From positions 496,001 through 560,000 of the forward strand of contig NZ_LS999833.1 in the NCBI RefSeq assembly GCF_900537175.1: DNA of 64,000 nt. Direction: 5' to 3'. How positions within the stretch are numbered: the first letter of the stretch is position 1; each line of letters begins with the position of its first letter. The notes below the pieces were generated by a model. That model ran no database searches, had not been told where the DNA came from, and saw only the letters and a list, made by a program, of their open reading frames with translations. Position numbers and translations under genes: made by a program. This document shows positions 1 through 8,375 of the stretch, in pieces. Source of the stretch: Lentilitoribacter sp. Alg239-R112. Lineage in GTDB: Bacteria > Pseudomonadota > Alphaproteobacteria > Rhizobiales > Rhizobiaceae.

Positions 1-647
1 TTGTTGGCATTAAACTCGGGCTTGGTGCTGGTCTGTCTTCTGTTGTTATTCAAGGGCAAGTATTTTTTACGATAATTCTTGCTTTTCTCCTCTATAAAGA
101 ACGCGTGCAAATCTATCAGGTTATCGGCTTACTCATTGGATTTGCGGGCCTTTTTGTCATGAGTTTCGACGATGGTGGGGACTTCAATCTCCTTGGTTTT
201 GCCCTGACCGTGCTTGGCTCGTTAATGTGGGGCATAGCCAATATGTTTTTCCGCCGCACAGGCAGCACAGAAGCTGTTGCGGTCATCGTGTGGGCAAGCG
301 TGGTCGCACTTATCCCGCTTTGGCTGCTCTCTGCATTTTTTGATGGCCCCGACGTGATCATGCAATCTTTCCAGAATTTCAATTTGCAAGTCATATTCGT
401 AGTCTTGTTTGCATCAATATTCTCGACGGTTTTTGCCTATTCTATGTGGGGCAAAATGCTATCCAAATACCCCGCAGCAGATGTCACACCATTCGCTCTT
501 TTGATCCCCGTATCAGGGTTATTAGGTGGTGTATTTATTGTGAACGAAACCATTAGCGTAATAGCCATGATCGGCATCATTATTATCATGGTTGGCTTGG
601 CCGTCTCCATTCTCGGTGGACGCGTGCGCAGGTATCTAGGGTCATAA
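1..647 (+). CDS. EamA-family exporter, 5' truncated
   Basis: The frame is open to the left edge (read from base 3) and ends at TAA 645-647, so only the last ~215 residues of a ~290-residue permease are present. About seven hydrophobic segments remain. The first visible stretch, VIQGQVFFTI, and the later YPAADVTPFALLIPVSG resemble the second half of the first EamA repeat and the second repeat of E. coli EamA, an exporter of O-acetylserine/cysteine pathway metabolites. The substrate here cannot be read from sequence. The next gene lies 88 bases downstream on the same strand. Confidence 0.85.
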   Translation, partial: VGIKLGLGAGLSSVVIQGQVFFTIILAFLLYKERVQIYQVIGLLIGFAGLFVMSFDDGGDFNLLGFALTVLGSLMWGIANMFFRRTGSTEAVAVIVWASVVALIPLWLLSAFFDGPDVIMQSFQNFNLQVIFVVLFASIFSTVFAYSMWGKMLSKYPAADVTPFALLIPVSGLLGGVFIVNETISVIAMIGIIIIMVGLAVSILGGRVRRYLGS

Positions 648-735
648 ATTATCCAACCTGCCGTCAAACAACACTTGACCAATTGCGCGCCGCGCCTTAC
701 CTCGCACATTATCACGCATAACTCTTGGAGCTCTC

Positions 736-2433
736 ATGAGCGATAGTGCAACAAATTACGACCAAAATTCCAAACGACAAGGCACTTATCTTGCGCTTGG
801 CATAAGCCTCATCTTAATGATGCTGTATATGATCTTGATGCCTGCGACGGAACTTTGGGATCGTGATGAGCCGCTTTATGCCCGTACTGCAATTGAGATG
901 CTGCTATCAGGTGATTGGTTCCTCCCAACATACAATGGCAACCTATTTGCGCACAAACCACCTATGACATACTGGCTGATGGCAACCAGTTTTTGGATGT
1001 TTGGTGAAAACGAGTTTGCAGCACGTTTTGCATCAGCTCCTACAATGGCTGGCACTGCATTTTTCACCTATCTGATTGCACGCCGTATGTTCGACCATAC
1101 GATTGGCATTTGGTCGATGATCATGTTTGGCACTGCATTCCTGACCATATATCTTGGCTCGATTGCCCAGCACGATGCGCCCATGATGTTCTTCATCATT
1201 CTGGCAATTTACGCCTATACCAAGTTTCTCTACGAGCAACAGAGTTTGTGGCCGATGCTTGTCTTGTTCACGCTTGGCATGGTCGCAACGCTTTATATCA
1301 AAGGTCCGGTTGGGCCTGCTGTGATTTGCACAACCTTGTTTTTCTCATGGGTTTTCACACCATCAGACCAGCGGCCAAAATTCATGGCGATGGTTGTGTT
1401 TGCAGGCGGATTTATATTGGCTTGTATTTTGTTTGCGATATGGCTCATTCCGGCCAATACAGCAACTGATGGCGCGCTGTGGCAAATGGGCGTTGGCAAA
1501 CATATTGTTCAGCGTTTTCAAGAACCGCTAGAAAATTATGGCGGCACTGCGTCTCTTGGTTACTACTGGATGTTGCCTGCCTATATTCCTGTCATTCTTA
1601 TCACGCTCATGCCATGGACTATTCATCTTCCGGCGGGGTTGAAGGCGCTATTTTCCGGTAAATTGGGGACTCGGCGCGAACGTGCGCTCCTTTGGGGTTG
1701 GATAGCGCCAACATTTGTAATGTTTACTTTGGCGGGCTCAAAGCTACCTCACTATATTTTCCCGATTTTTCCAGCCTTGGCAATCATATGCGCAGCGATC
1801 ATGATCAAGCAGGTGCGAGACGCTGAAACGCAAAGCTACTCGAAGTTTGGTGCATACCTTTATCTGATGCTGTCCCCGGCAATCGCTATTGCTTTGATCG
1901 CTGTGCCGTTTTTCCGACCAGACATCATCCCTTTCTTGGTTGGTATTCCGGCAGGTTTAATCATCGGTACAATTGTTCATTTTGTATTCCATCGCCAGAG
2001 AGTAGGTAATGTGATTGGCGCAAGCCGCCTGCTGACCATAACAACGCCGCTTGTCGTCATCTTCGCCTATTGGTTCATGATCTCGCCAGCGGAACCATTG
2101 ATCAAAATCTCAAAATCCATTGGCGAAATTATCAATAAAGTTGATGTTTCCAAGAAACGTGTTTTCATGGATGGCTTCTTGGAACCAAGCATGGTGTTTT
2201 ACATCAACTCACCATTGGGCTCACCTGTGAAGTCCATGCCGGATGATGAAGACGCATTCTTTGCAGAAATGAAAGATCCGCGCCCAATGGTTCTCGTGGT
2301 CACTAAGGAACTATTTCCGGAATATGAAGTCTATGAGGGTGACCGCGAGTTTGAGATCATCGGCGAAGTTCAGGCGATCAATACAAATGACCATTTGAAA
2401 GACCAAACCGTCGTTGTGGCTGTGCGGAAGTAA
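736..2433 (+). CDS. ArnT-like membrane glycosyltransferase (GT39/GT83 family)
   Basis: A 565-residue protein with a hydrophobic N-terminus followed by DRDEPLYAR at residues 42-50, the acidic motif of the first periplasmic loop in ArnT/PMT-type transferases that use polyprenyl-phosphate sugars. About a dozen membrane segments follow, then a soluble C-terminal domain of ~100 residues. The family moves a sugar from a lipid carrier to lipid A, protein or a glycan on the periplasmic side. The acceptor is unknown; glycosylation of lipid A or another surface glycan is inferred from family only. The ATG is preceded by CTTGGAGCT, an adequate ribosome binding site. Confidence 0.85.
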   Translation: MSDSATNYDQNSKRQGTYLALGISLILMMLYMILMPATELWDRDEPLYARTAIEMLLSGDWFLPTYNGNLFAHKPPMTYWLMATSFWMFGENEFAARFASAPTMAGTAFFTYLIARRMFDHTIGIWSMIMFGTAFLTIYLGSIAQHDAPMMFFIILAIYAYTKFLYEQQSLWPMLVLFTLGMVATLYIKGPVGPAVICTTLFFSWVFTPSDQRPKFMAMVVFAGGFILACILFAIWLIPANTATDGALWQMGVGKHIVQRFQEPLENYGGTASLGYYWMLPAYIPVILITLMPWTIHLPAGLKALFSGKLGTRRERALLWGWIAPTFVMFTLAGSKLPHYIFPIFPALAIICAAIMIKQVRDAETQSYSKFGAYLYLMLSPAIAIALIAVPFFRPDIIPFLVGIPAGLIIGTIVHFVFHRQRVGNVIGASRLLTITTPLVVIFAYWFMISPAEPLIKISKSIGEIINKVDVSKKRVFMDGFLEPSMVFYINSPLGSPVKSMPDDEDAFFAEMKDPRPMVLVVTKELFPEYEVYEGDREFEIIGEVQAINTNDHLKDQTVVVAVRK

Positions 2434-2483
2434 CTGTAAATTGCAAACAATCATCTGAAGTTGCATTATATCAACCATTGCGC

Positions 2484-2512
2484 TTGACGCCCACCCGACT
2501 CTCCCTTATATA
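2484..2512 (+). promoter_or_regulatory. Predicted promoter of rplM-rpsI
   Basis: TTGACG (2484-2489) and TATATA (2507-2512) are separated by 17 bases, a good vegetative sigma-70 promoter. It lies ~160 bases upstream of rplM and would start transcription near 2519. Confidence 0.7.
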
Positions 2513-2523
2513 CCGCCTCAGAT

Positions 2524-2552
2524 GTGGCTCTTTTGGGCCGCATTGTTTTTTG
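2524..2552 (+). promoter_or_regulatory. Leader hairpin with U-rich tail upstream of rplM
   Basis: GTGGCTC (2524-2530) pairs with GGGCCGC (2535-2541), two of the seven pairs being G-U, around a TTTT loop. A T-rich run (ATTGTTTTTT) follows at once. The hairpin begins a few bases after the predicted start of transcription and looks like a small terminator or attenuator. L13/S9 operons are autoregulated in other bacteria; whether this element does so is inference. Confidence 0.5.
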
Positions 2553-2672
2553 TGCGCCGTTTAGTACCAATTGAGTATGCGTGCAGAATATAAGCAACAA
2601 GAAATGTCCACATGGAGTTAGGCCACCTTAAGAAGCCTTTCCCGGGATTGGATCAAACATAGAGAGACTAAT

Positions 2673-3137
2673 ATGAAAACCTTTACGCAGAAACCTGCTG
2701 AGGTGGAGAAGAAGTGGATCATCATCGACGCCGAAGGCCTCGTTGTTGGACGTCTAGCTTCTTTGGTTGCCTTGCGTTTGCGCGGCAAACACAAGCCCAC
2801 TTACACACCACATGTTGACGATGGCGACAATGTTATCATCATCAATGCTGAAAAAGCTGTTTTGACCGGCAAAAAATACACAGACAAAAAATATTACTGG
2901 CACACAGGCTATCCTGGCGGCATCAAAGAGCGTACAGCTCGTGCGATCATCGAAGGTCGTTTCCCTGAGCGCGTTATGGAAAAAGCTGTTGAGCGTATGA
3001 TCCCACGTGGTCCGCTTGGCCGTGTTCAGATGAAAAATCTACGCGTTTATGCAGGTAACGAACATCCTCATGAAGCACAGAAACCAGAAGTTCTTGATGT
3101 TGCATCAATGAACAAGAAAAATACAAGGAGCGCATAA
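2673..3137 (+). CDS. rplM: 50S ribosomal protein L13
   Basis: A 154-residue protein matching L13 along its whole length: LVVGRLAS near residue 28, then [10 protein letters not shown] and the C-terminal region around [10 protein letters not shown]13 is an early-assembly protein of the large subunit. The start follows a purine-rich GAGAGACTA sequence. rpsI begins two bases after the stop, so the two are one operon. Confidence 0.98.
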   Translation: MKTFTQKPAEVEKKWIIIDAEGLVVGRLASLVALRLRGKHKPTYTPHVDDGDNVIIINAEKAVLTGKKYTDKKYYWHTGYPGGIKERTARAIIEGRFPERVMEKAVERMIPRGPLGRVQMKNLRVYAGNEHPHEAQKPEVLDVASMNKKNTRSA

Positions 3138-3139
3138 GT

Positions 3140-3622
3140 ATGGCTGATCTTGAATCCCTAGCGGAACTTGGCGAAGCAACTGCAGCTGTTGAAGCGGTAG
3201 AGGCAGCTCCTGTATATGTTCAAAAACTAGACGCCCAAGGCCGCGCCTATGCAACAGGTAAACGTAAAGACGCGATTGCACGTGTTTGGCTTTCACCTGG
3301 TACTGGCAAAATCATTGTTAACGGTCGTGACTACACTTCGTACTTTGCACGTCCTGTGTCACAAATGCTCTTGCTTCAGCCTGTTGTTGCTGCTGCACGT
3401 GAAGGCCAGTTTGATGTGAATGCAACGGTTAAAGGCGGAGGCCTTTCCGGCCAGGCTGGTGCAGTTCGTCACGGTATCTCAAAAGCTTTGACATATTACG
3501 AGCCAGGCCTACGTGCTGTCTTGAAAAAAGGTGGCTTCCTTACTCGCGATTCACGTGTTGTTGAGCGTAAGAAATACGGTAGAGCAAAAGCTCGTCGTTC
3601 TTTCCAGTTCTCAAAACGTTAA
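3140..3622 (+). CDS. rpsI: 30S ribosomal protein S9
   Basis: A 160-residue S9. It has an acidic/alanine-rich N-terminal extension of ~30 residues, common in Alphaproteobacteria, followed by [13 protein letters not shown] and the basic tail [17 protein letters not shown] that reaches the ribosomal P site. It is translated together with rplM and followed by a strong terminator. Confidence 0.98.
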   Translation: MADLESLAELGEATAAVEAVEAAPVYVQKLDAQGRAYATGKRKDAIARVWLSPGTGKIIVNGRDYTSYFARPVSQMLLLQPVVAAAREGQFDVNATVKGGGLSGQAGAVRHGISKALTYYEPGLRAVLKKGGFLTRDSRVVERKKYGRAKARRSFQFSKR

Positions 3623-3672
3623 GTTTAGGGACAGCTCTCAGAACACTAAGTTCTATTTACATATATTTGAAA

Positions 3673-3701
3673 GAGGCCGGACATTGTTCCGGCCTTTTTC
3701 G
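3673..3701 (+). terminator. Rho-independent terminator of rplM-rpsI
   Basis: GGCCGGA (3675-3681) pairs with TCCGGCC (3688-3694) and is followed by TTTTTCG. Confidence 0.88.
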
Positions 3702-3778
3702 TTTTTTGTAGATCTGTCCAAAATTAACCATTTGATTAACTTATGAAAAAACAGACTATCTCATAACTCTGCTAACTG

Positions 3779-3794
3779 TTAACTATTGCTTAAC
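3779..3794 (+). promoter_or_regulatory. CtrA-box-like sequence
   Basis: TTAACTATTGCTTAAC fits the CtrA consensus TTAA-N7-TTAA exactly. It lies 42 bases upstream of the methyltransferase start, and further TTAAC half-sites occur at about 3724-3740. CtrA is the alphaproteobacterial cell-cycle regulator. Binding is not shown. Confidence 0.45.
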
Positions 3795-3799
3795 AAATT

Positions 3800-3829
3800 A
3801 ATTCCGATAAGCCGGATAATTCCGATAAG
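3800..3829 (+). repeat. 12-bp direct repeat pair, period 18
   Basis: AATTCCGATAAG occurs at 3800-3811 and again at 3818-3829, immediately before the methyltransferase start. It may be a regulator site or a small duplication. Confidence 0.6.
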
Positions 3830-3835
3830 TAAAGT

Positions 3836-4531
3836 ATGACAATGCGCGCAAATCTAAAAAAGCAAATATTCAATTACGAAGATGGCAAAGGTTTTGCCTA
3901 TGAATTTCGAAAAAGACGATCGAAATTCTTCATGCAATTCATTGATAATAACTTCGATGGCGCTAGAGAAATTACGATAGTCGACTTCGGTGGAACCGAA
4001 GTTTTTTGGAAATCCATTGGCTTTGACTATCTGCGCGAAAAAAACATGAAGATCACATTGGTCAATTTGGAAGCAATCTCAATTGTGGATGATGATATCT
4101 TTACTTCTGTTGTTGGTGATGCACGCAATTATTCACCTGAACAAAAGTACGATATATGTTTTTCTAACTCCTGTATTGAGCATGTTGGTCAGATGACTGA
4201 TTTTATTGACTTTCGCAATTCAGCCCAAAGCATTGCAAAGACTTACTTTATTCAAACACCGAGCTTTCACTTTCCAATAGAGCCGCATTTTGTTTCCATT
4301 GCTTGGCATTGGCTGCCGAAAGCGCTGCGCGTTTTAATAGTGAACAATATGTCAGTAGGTCATTTTGACAAGGGTAAGGACCTTCTTGATAGCTATGTGA
4401 TCGTCGAAAGTTGCTACCTGCTAAGTCATAAAATTTTTAAAAAGCTATTCTATGATGGCAAAATTCATAAAGAAAAATTTGGATTTTTCACAAAGTCATT
4501 TATTGCAGTTAAAGGCTTGGAACAGATATAA
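3836..4531 (+). CDS. Class I SAM-dependent methyltransferase-like protein
   Basis: A 231-residue protein. ITIVDFGGTE (residues ~46-55) looks like the SAM-binding motif I. VNLEA (~76-80) has the acidic residue expected after strand 2, and DICFSNSCIEHVG (~106-117) matches the motif IV/post-IV region of type-11 methyltransferases. The lysine- and phenylalanine-rich composition and AT-rich codons differ from the ribosomal genes beside it, which suggests an accessory gene inserted between rpsI and argC. The substrate is unknown; small glycan- or lipid-modifying enzymes of this kind are often found near surface-polysaccharide genes. An upstream CtrA-like box may control it. Confidence 0.7.
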   Translation: MTMRANLKKQIFNYEDGKGFAYEFRKRRSKFFMQFIDNNFDGAREITIVDFGGTEVFWKSIGFDYLREKNMKITLVNLEAISIVDDDIFTSVVGDARNYSPEQKYDICFSNSCIEHVGQMTDFIDFRNSAQSIAKTYFIQTPSFHFPIEPHFVSIAWHWLPKALRVLIVNNMSVGHFDKGKDLLDSYVIVESCYLLSHKIFKKLFYDGKIHKEKFGFFTKSFIAVKGLEQI

Positions 4532-4705
4532 TTTTGTTATCGCTTCCGGTCAAAATTTGCCACGGCTATGATATTTTTCAAAAAAGGCGATTTTTAACAC
4601 TGGCGAACATCTCATTGTAAGTTTAGTTTCATTGCGATGGGTATTATTTTAAGAAGCACATCTCTTCTGATATTCATTTCCATTTAGTGAGCATCAGGGA
4701 TAAGA

Positions 4706-5596
4706 ATGACCGACAGCAACAATCCGATAAAAGCTGCCATATGGATGCTTGGAGCAATCGCCTCCTTCAGCACCATGGCGATTGCCGGACGGTCGCTTGA
4801 TAGTGACATTGATACATTTGAGATCATGCTCTTTCGATCCATCGTTGGTGTCATCATTGTTGTGACTATTGCAAGAAGTATTGGCACACTGCACGAGATC
4901 AAATTTGATAAATTACGTCTCCATTTGCTACGAAACCTATGTCATTTCACAGGCCAGAACCTATGGTTTTTTGCGCTTACGGCAATTCCCCTCTCCCAGC
5001 TGTTTGCGTTTGAATTTTCCACGCCTATCTGGGTAGCAATCCTTGCCCCAATTTTCTTGAAAGAAAAACTTACGCGCGCGCGCACTATTGCTGCCATTAT
5101 GGGTTTTATTGGCATCTTGCTTGTTGCCCGCCCGGATACGGCAACATATTCACCTTATATCATTGCAGCTTTTTTATGTGCTATTGGCTTTGCCGGAGCG
5201 AATATCGGAACAAAACTCCTCACACGCACACAATCAATTACCTGCATTATGTTTTGGCTAACGGTCATTCAAACAGGTTTAGGCTTGATCGCAGCTGGTC
5301 ATGATGGAGATATTTACATCCCTCCTGCTCATAATTTTATCTGGCTATTTATCATTGGCGTTTGTGGATTAACGGCTCACTTCAGTCTAACCAGAGCGCT
5401 GTCGCTGGCGCCAGCAATCGTGGTTTCACCATTCGATTTTTTACGATTACCGCTGATCTCTATTGTCGCATTTTTCCTCTATGGAGAAGTTCTGGAATGG
5501 CCTGTTTTCCTTGGTGCTGTAATTGTGTTTTCAGCCAATATCTTCAATATCCTCAGCGAATTGAAACAACGAAAAAAATTGGCGCTTCAGACTTAA
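4706..5596 (+). CDS. EamA/DMT-family transporter
   Basis: A 296-residue, very hydrophobic protein with ten predicted membrane segments arranged as two EamA repeats (roughly residues 10-140 and 150-285). AAFLCAIGFAGANIGTKLL opens the second repeat. It has the usual length for a drug/metabolite transporter. The substrate is not predictable. It stands alone between the methyltransferase and argC. Confidence 0.88.
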   Translation: MTDSNNPIKAAIWMLGAIASFSTMAIAGRSLDSDIDTFEIMLFRSIVGVIIVVTIARSIGTLHEIKFDKLRLHLLRNLCHFTGQNLWFFALTAIPLSQLFAFEFSTPIWVAILAPIFLKEKLTRARTIAAIMGFIGILLVARPDTATYSPYIIAAFLCAIGFAGANIGTKLLTRTQSITCIMFWLTVIQTGLGLIAAGHDGDIYIPPAHNFIWLFIIGVCGLTAHFSLTRALSLAPAIVVSPFDFLRLPLISIVAFFLYGEVLEWPVFLGAVIVFSANIFNILSELKQRKKLALQT

Positions 5597-5777
5597 ATTG
5601 CCTTTTCACGCATTGTACAGGCGATATTAGCAGGGTATAAGCACCCGTCTCGATGTCGGATAATAATTGTTGCCAGCGAGTTGGTTTACGTAATTTAATT
5701 TTTGATTCAACGATTTACAAAACTGAGTCCAAAAATAGTCGTAAGTTATTGTTTTATATAAGTAATGGATTGATCAC

Positions 5778-6716
5778 ATGAAAGCAAAAGTCTTCATAGA
5801 TGGCGAACATGGCACAACTGGCCTGCAAATCATCACGCGCCTTACACAGCGTAACGATATTGATCTATTATCAATCGCGCATGAAGACAGACGCAATCCG
5901 GATATTCGTAAGGAAAAATTGCGCGAGGCCGATATTGCGATCTTGTGCCTACCAGATGATGCTGCACGTGAGGCCGTTGCACTAGCCTCAGATGCCGGTA
6001 CCCGGTTCATTGACGCATCAACCGCGCACCGAACACATCCTGATTGGGCATACGGTTTTGGCGAACTAAATGCAGATCAAAAAGATAATATCAGGAAAGC
6101 ACAATTCGTATCCAACCCTGGTTGTTACTCGACAGGTGCAATCGCACTAACGGCACCGCTCGTACAAGCTGGTATTTTGCCAAGCGATTATCCGCTGACA
6201 GTCAACGCGGTCTCTGGCTATTCTGGCGGGGGTAAGCAAATGATTGCGCAAATGGAAGATACAGGCGTAGACGGTGCGATTTCATCGGCACACTTTGCCT
6301 ATGCGCTTACGCTCGCTCATAAACATGTACCAGAGATTGTGACACGCTCGGGCCTTACTCGAACACCAATATTTACACCGAGTGTTGGTCGCTTTGCACA
6401 AGGTATGTTGGTGCATGTTCCACTGCATCTTGATCTATTGAGGGATACACCCAGCCTTTCCGATATTCATCGGACACTTACGGCTCATTATAATGGGCAA
6501 AAGTTTGTTGACGTTGCCACGTTAGAGGAAAGCAGCAGTACCGCTCGCCTTGATCCAGAAGGTTTAAATGGCCAGGACAATATGCGTCTATATGTGTTTG
6601 GCACAGAAGGTGCGGGAACGGTTAACCTAACAGCGCAACTCGATAATTTGGGCAAAGGTGCATCAGGAGCTGCGGTCCAAAACCTTGATCTCATGATTGA
6701 ACAATATCGGAGTTAA
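5778..6716 (+). CDS. argC: N-acetyl-gamma-glutamyl-phosphate reductase (type 2 ArgC)
   Basis: A 312-residue enzyme that makes N-acetylglutamate semialdehyde in arginine synthesis, using NADPH. The dinucleotide-binding start is GEHGTTGLQ (residues 9-17), and the catalytic cysteine is C116 in SNPGCYSTGA. The short form (~310 residues) is the type found in Alphaproteobacteria, where it is often linked to rpsI. Here rpsI and argC are separated by two accessory genes. It ends in a terminator shared with the convergent ctaA. Confidence 0.96.
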   Translation: MKAKVFIDGEHGTTGLQIITRLTQRNDIDLLSIAHEDRRNPDIRKEKLREADIAILCLPDDAAREAVALASDAGTRFIDASTAHRTHPDWAYGFGELNADQKDNIRKAQFVSNPGCYSTGAIALTAPLVQAGILPSDYPLTVNAVSGYSGGGKQMIAQMEDTGVDGAISSAHFAYALTLAHKHVPEIVTRSGLTRTPIFTPSVGRFAQGMLVHVPLHLDLLRDTPSLSDIHRTLTAHYNGQKFVDVATLEESSSTARLDPEGLNGQDNMRLYVFGTEGAGTVNLTAQLDNLGKGASGAAVQNLDLMIEQYRS

Positions 6717-6741
6717 AAAACAATCGATTGATAATGCCATT

Positions 6742-6766
6742 GGGGAGCGATTAGCTCCCCTTTTTT
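6742..6766 (+). terminator. Bidirectional terminator between argC and ctaA
   Basis: GGGGAGC (6742-6748) pairs with GCTCCCC (6754-6760) and is followed by TTTTTTATTT for argC. On the minus strand the hairpin overlaps the last codons and stop of ctaA, and its AT-rich side provides the U-tract only partly. Confidence 0.85.
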
Positions 6767-7851
6767 ATTTCTACCGGCAGTGCATATTCGCCGACAAAAC
6801 CGCGCCAGTGAGCAATGGCAAAACCAAGAACAACGAGCGCCATACCTTGGTGGACAAGCGCCCAAGAAACAGGAACCTGCATAACAAGCGTCATGATGCC
6901 CACAAGCGCCTGTAATGTAACAAGTACAAACAAGATGACTGAACGGCGTGAATGCGTTGTATCCCCATCACCCTTAATGCAAGTCACCATGTGAATGAAC
7001 GCAAGCGCCCAAAGAATATAAGCGCTCATTCGGTGAATAAATTGAACTGTCTTAGGGCTTTCAAATGCATTTTTCCAAACTGGCTCGATAGTCCAAAGGT
7101 TTTCAGGGATAAATGTGCCATCCATCAAAGGCCATGTATTATAGGCAAGTCCTGCATCAAGACCTGCAACCAAACCACCAAGAAATATTTGCAAAATTAC
7201 GAACAGTGCCAGCAAAATTGCCATCGGGTGCGCCGATGTTGTTGGCGCGTGATCTGCCGTATGTGGCGATAATCCGCGCATCACCCAAACAATGCCGGCA
7301 AAAATAATACAGGCAAGCGTTAGATGCGTTGCTAGCCGATATTGACTAACATCAACCCGATCGACAAGGCCGGACGAGACCATCCACCACCCGATGAAAC
7401 CTTGCAGTCCTCCTAAAAACAAGAGACCTACCAGTGGCTTACGGATCGGTTTTTCAACCCGCCCAGATAACCAAAAAATGAGAAGCGGGACGCCAAACAA
7501 TACACCTACACCGCGGGCGAGCAATCTATGTGCCCATTCCCACCAATATATGTATTTAAACTCATCAAGAGACATTCCCTTATTAATCAACTGATATTCA
7601 GGAATTTGGCGATAGAGTTCGAGTTCCTCTTCCCACTCCTGAGCGCTAAGTGGTGGAATCACTCCATGAATTGGCTTCCACTGTGTGATTGAAAGGCCAG
7701 AGTCCGTCAGGCGGGTTGCACCACCAACAATAACAAGTGCAAAAATAGCCAGTAGAACGACAGCCAGCCAAATTCTGAGCAGACCACGCTGTTTTTGTGC
7801 ATTATCTCGCTTGGCAAGCAATTCACTGTGTTCTATCGCATTTTCAGTCAT
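6751..7851 (-). CDS. ctaA: Heme A synthase (CtaA/COX15)
   Basis: A 366-residue membrane enzyme that converts heme O to heme A for cytochrome c oxidase. It has eight hydrophobic segments; conserved histidines include H62 (QWKPIHG) and H108 (WWEWAHR), with further ones near VQFIHRMSAY and SWALVHQGMA. The length fits the proteobacterial/mitochondrial type. The last codons and stop are part of the terminator hairpin shared with argC. The DUF2842 gene is divergent, 161 bases away. Confidence 0.96.
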   Translation of the reverse strand: MTENAIEHSELLAKRDNAQKQRGLLRIWLAVVLLAIFALVIVGGATRLTDSGLSITQWKPIHGVIPPLSAQEWEEELELYRQIPEYQLINKGMSLDEFKYIYWWEWAHRLLARGVGVLFGVPLLIFWLSGRVEKPIRKPLVGLLFLGGLQGFIGWWMVSSGLVDRVDVSQYRLATHLTLACIIFAGIVWVMRGLSPHTADHAPTTSAHPMAILLALFVILQIFLGGLVAGLDAGLAYNTWPLMDGTFIPENLWTIEPVWKNAFESPKTVQFIHRMSAYILWALAFIHMVTCIKGDGDTTHSRRSVILFVLVTLQALVGIMTLVMQVPVSWALVHQGMALVVLGFAIAHWRGFVGEYALPVEIKKGS

Positions 7852-8012
7852 TTAGTTTTCCTCGAAGGCATGTCTTGTACCTATCACGTGCATCATTGGC
7901 ACAACTTTTATAACCAATGCAAGAGACGAAAACTTGCGGCAAGCAGTCGCGGGGGTCTTCACTTACTGGTAAAGTCAAGTTATTGATTGCCAGCAAGTTT
8001 AAAGGAAATTAA

Positions 8013-8234
8013 ATGCCAACCCGCGTTAGAAAATTTATCGGTGTATTCTTAATGCTTATTTTGGTGGGGCTTTATGCCATTCTTGCCGTTACAGTGGCCA
8101 CCTACCAACTCGCTGAATCTGCCTGGTATGTTCACCTTCTCTACTTTTTCTTCACCGGAATATTGTGGGTATTGCCCGCCATGTGGCTTATCAAATGGAT
8201 GGAAGGGGCACCTAAGCCCAAAAACGCCAAATAG
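8013..8234 (+). CDS. DUF2842 small membrane protein
   Basis: A 73-residue protein with two membrane helices (roughly residues 9-30 and 40-60), a WVLPAMWLIKWM stretch and a short basic tail. This is the pattern of the DUF2842 family of Alphaproteobacteria, whose function is unknown. AAAGGA precedes the ATG. It is often found near cytochrome oxidase assembly genes, as here beside ctaA. Confidence 0.85.
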   Translation: MPTRVRKFIGVFLMLILVGLYAILAVTVATYQLAESAWYVHLLYFFFTGILWVLPAMWLIKWMEGAPKPKNAK

Positions 8235-8375
8235 TTCAATTTGTAAATTTGCTGTTTAGATCTCATTATTCATAGCTTCAATCTATTCTTCCTCATTGCC
8301 TTAAAATCATTTTTTGTTGACTTTTAGGAGCCATTATCGACCGAAATCACGTATTTAACGGAAATTTTGGTAAAA

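Noticed and set aside
3531..3746. 71-codon ORF overlapping the end of rpsI
   Set aside because: Out-of-frame run through the S9 tail and the terminator, with no ribosome binding site.
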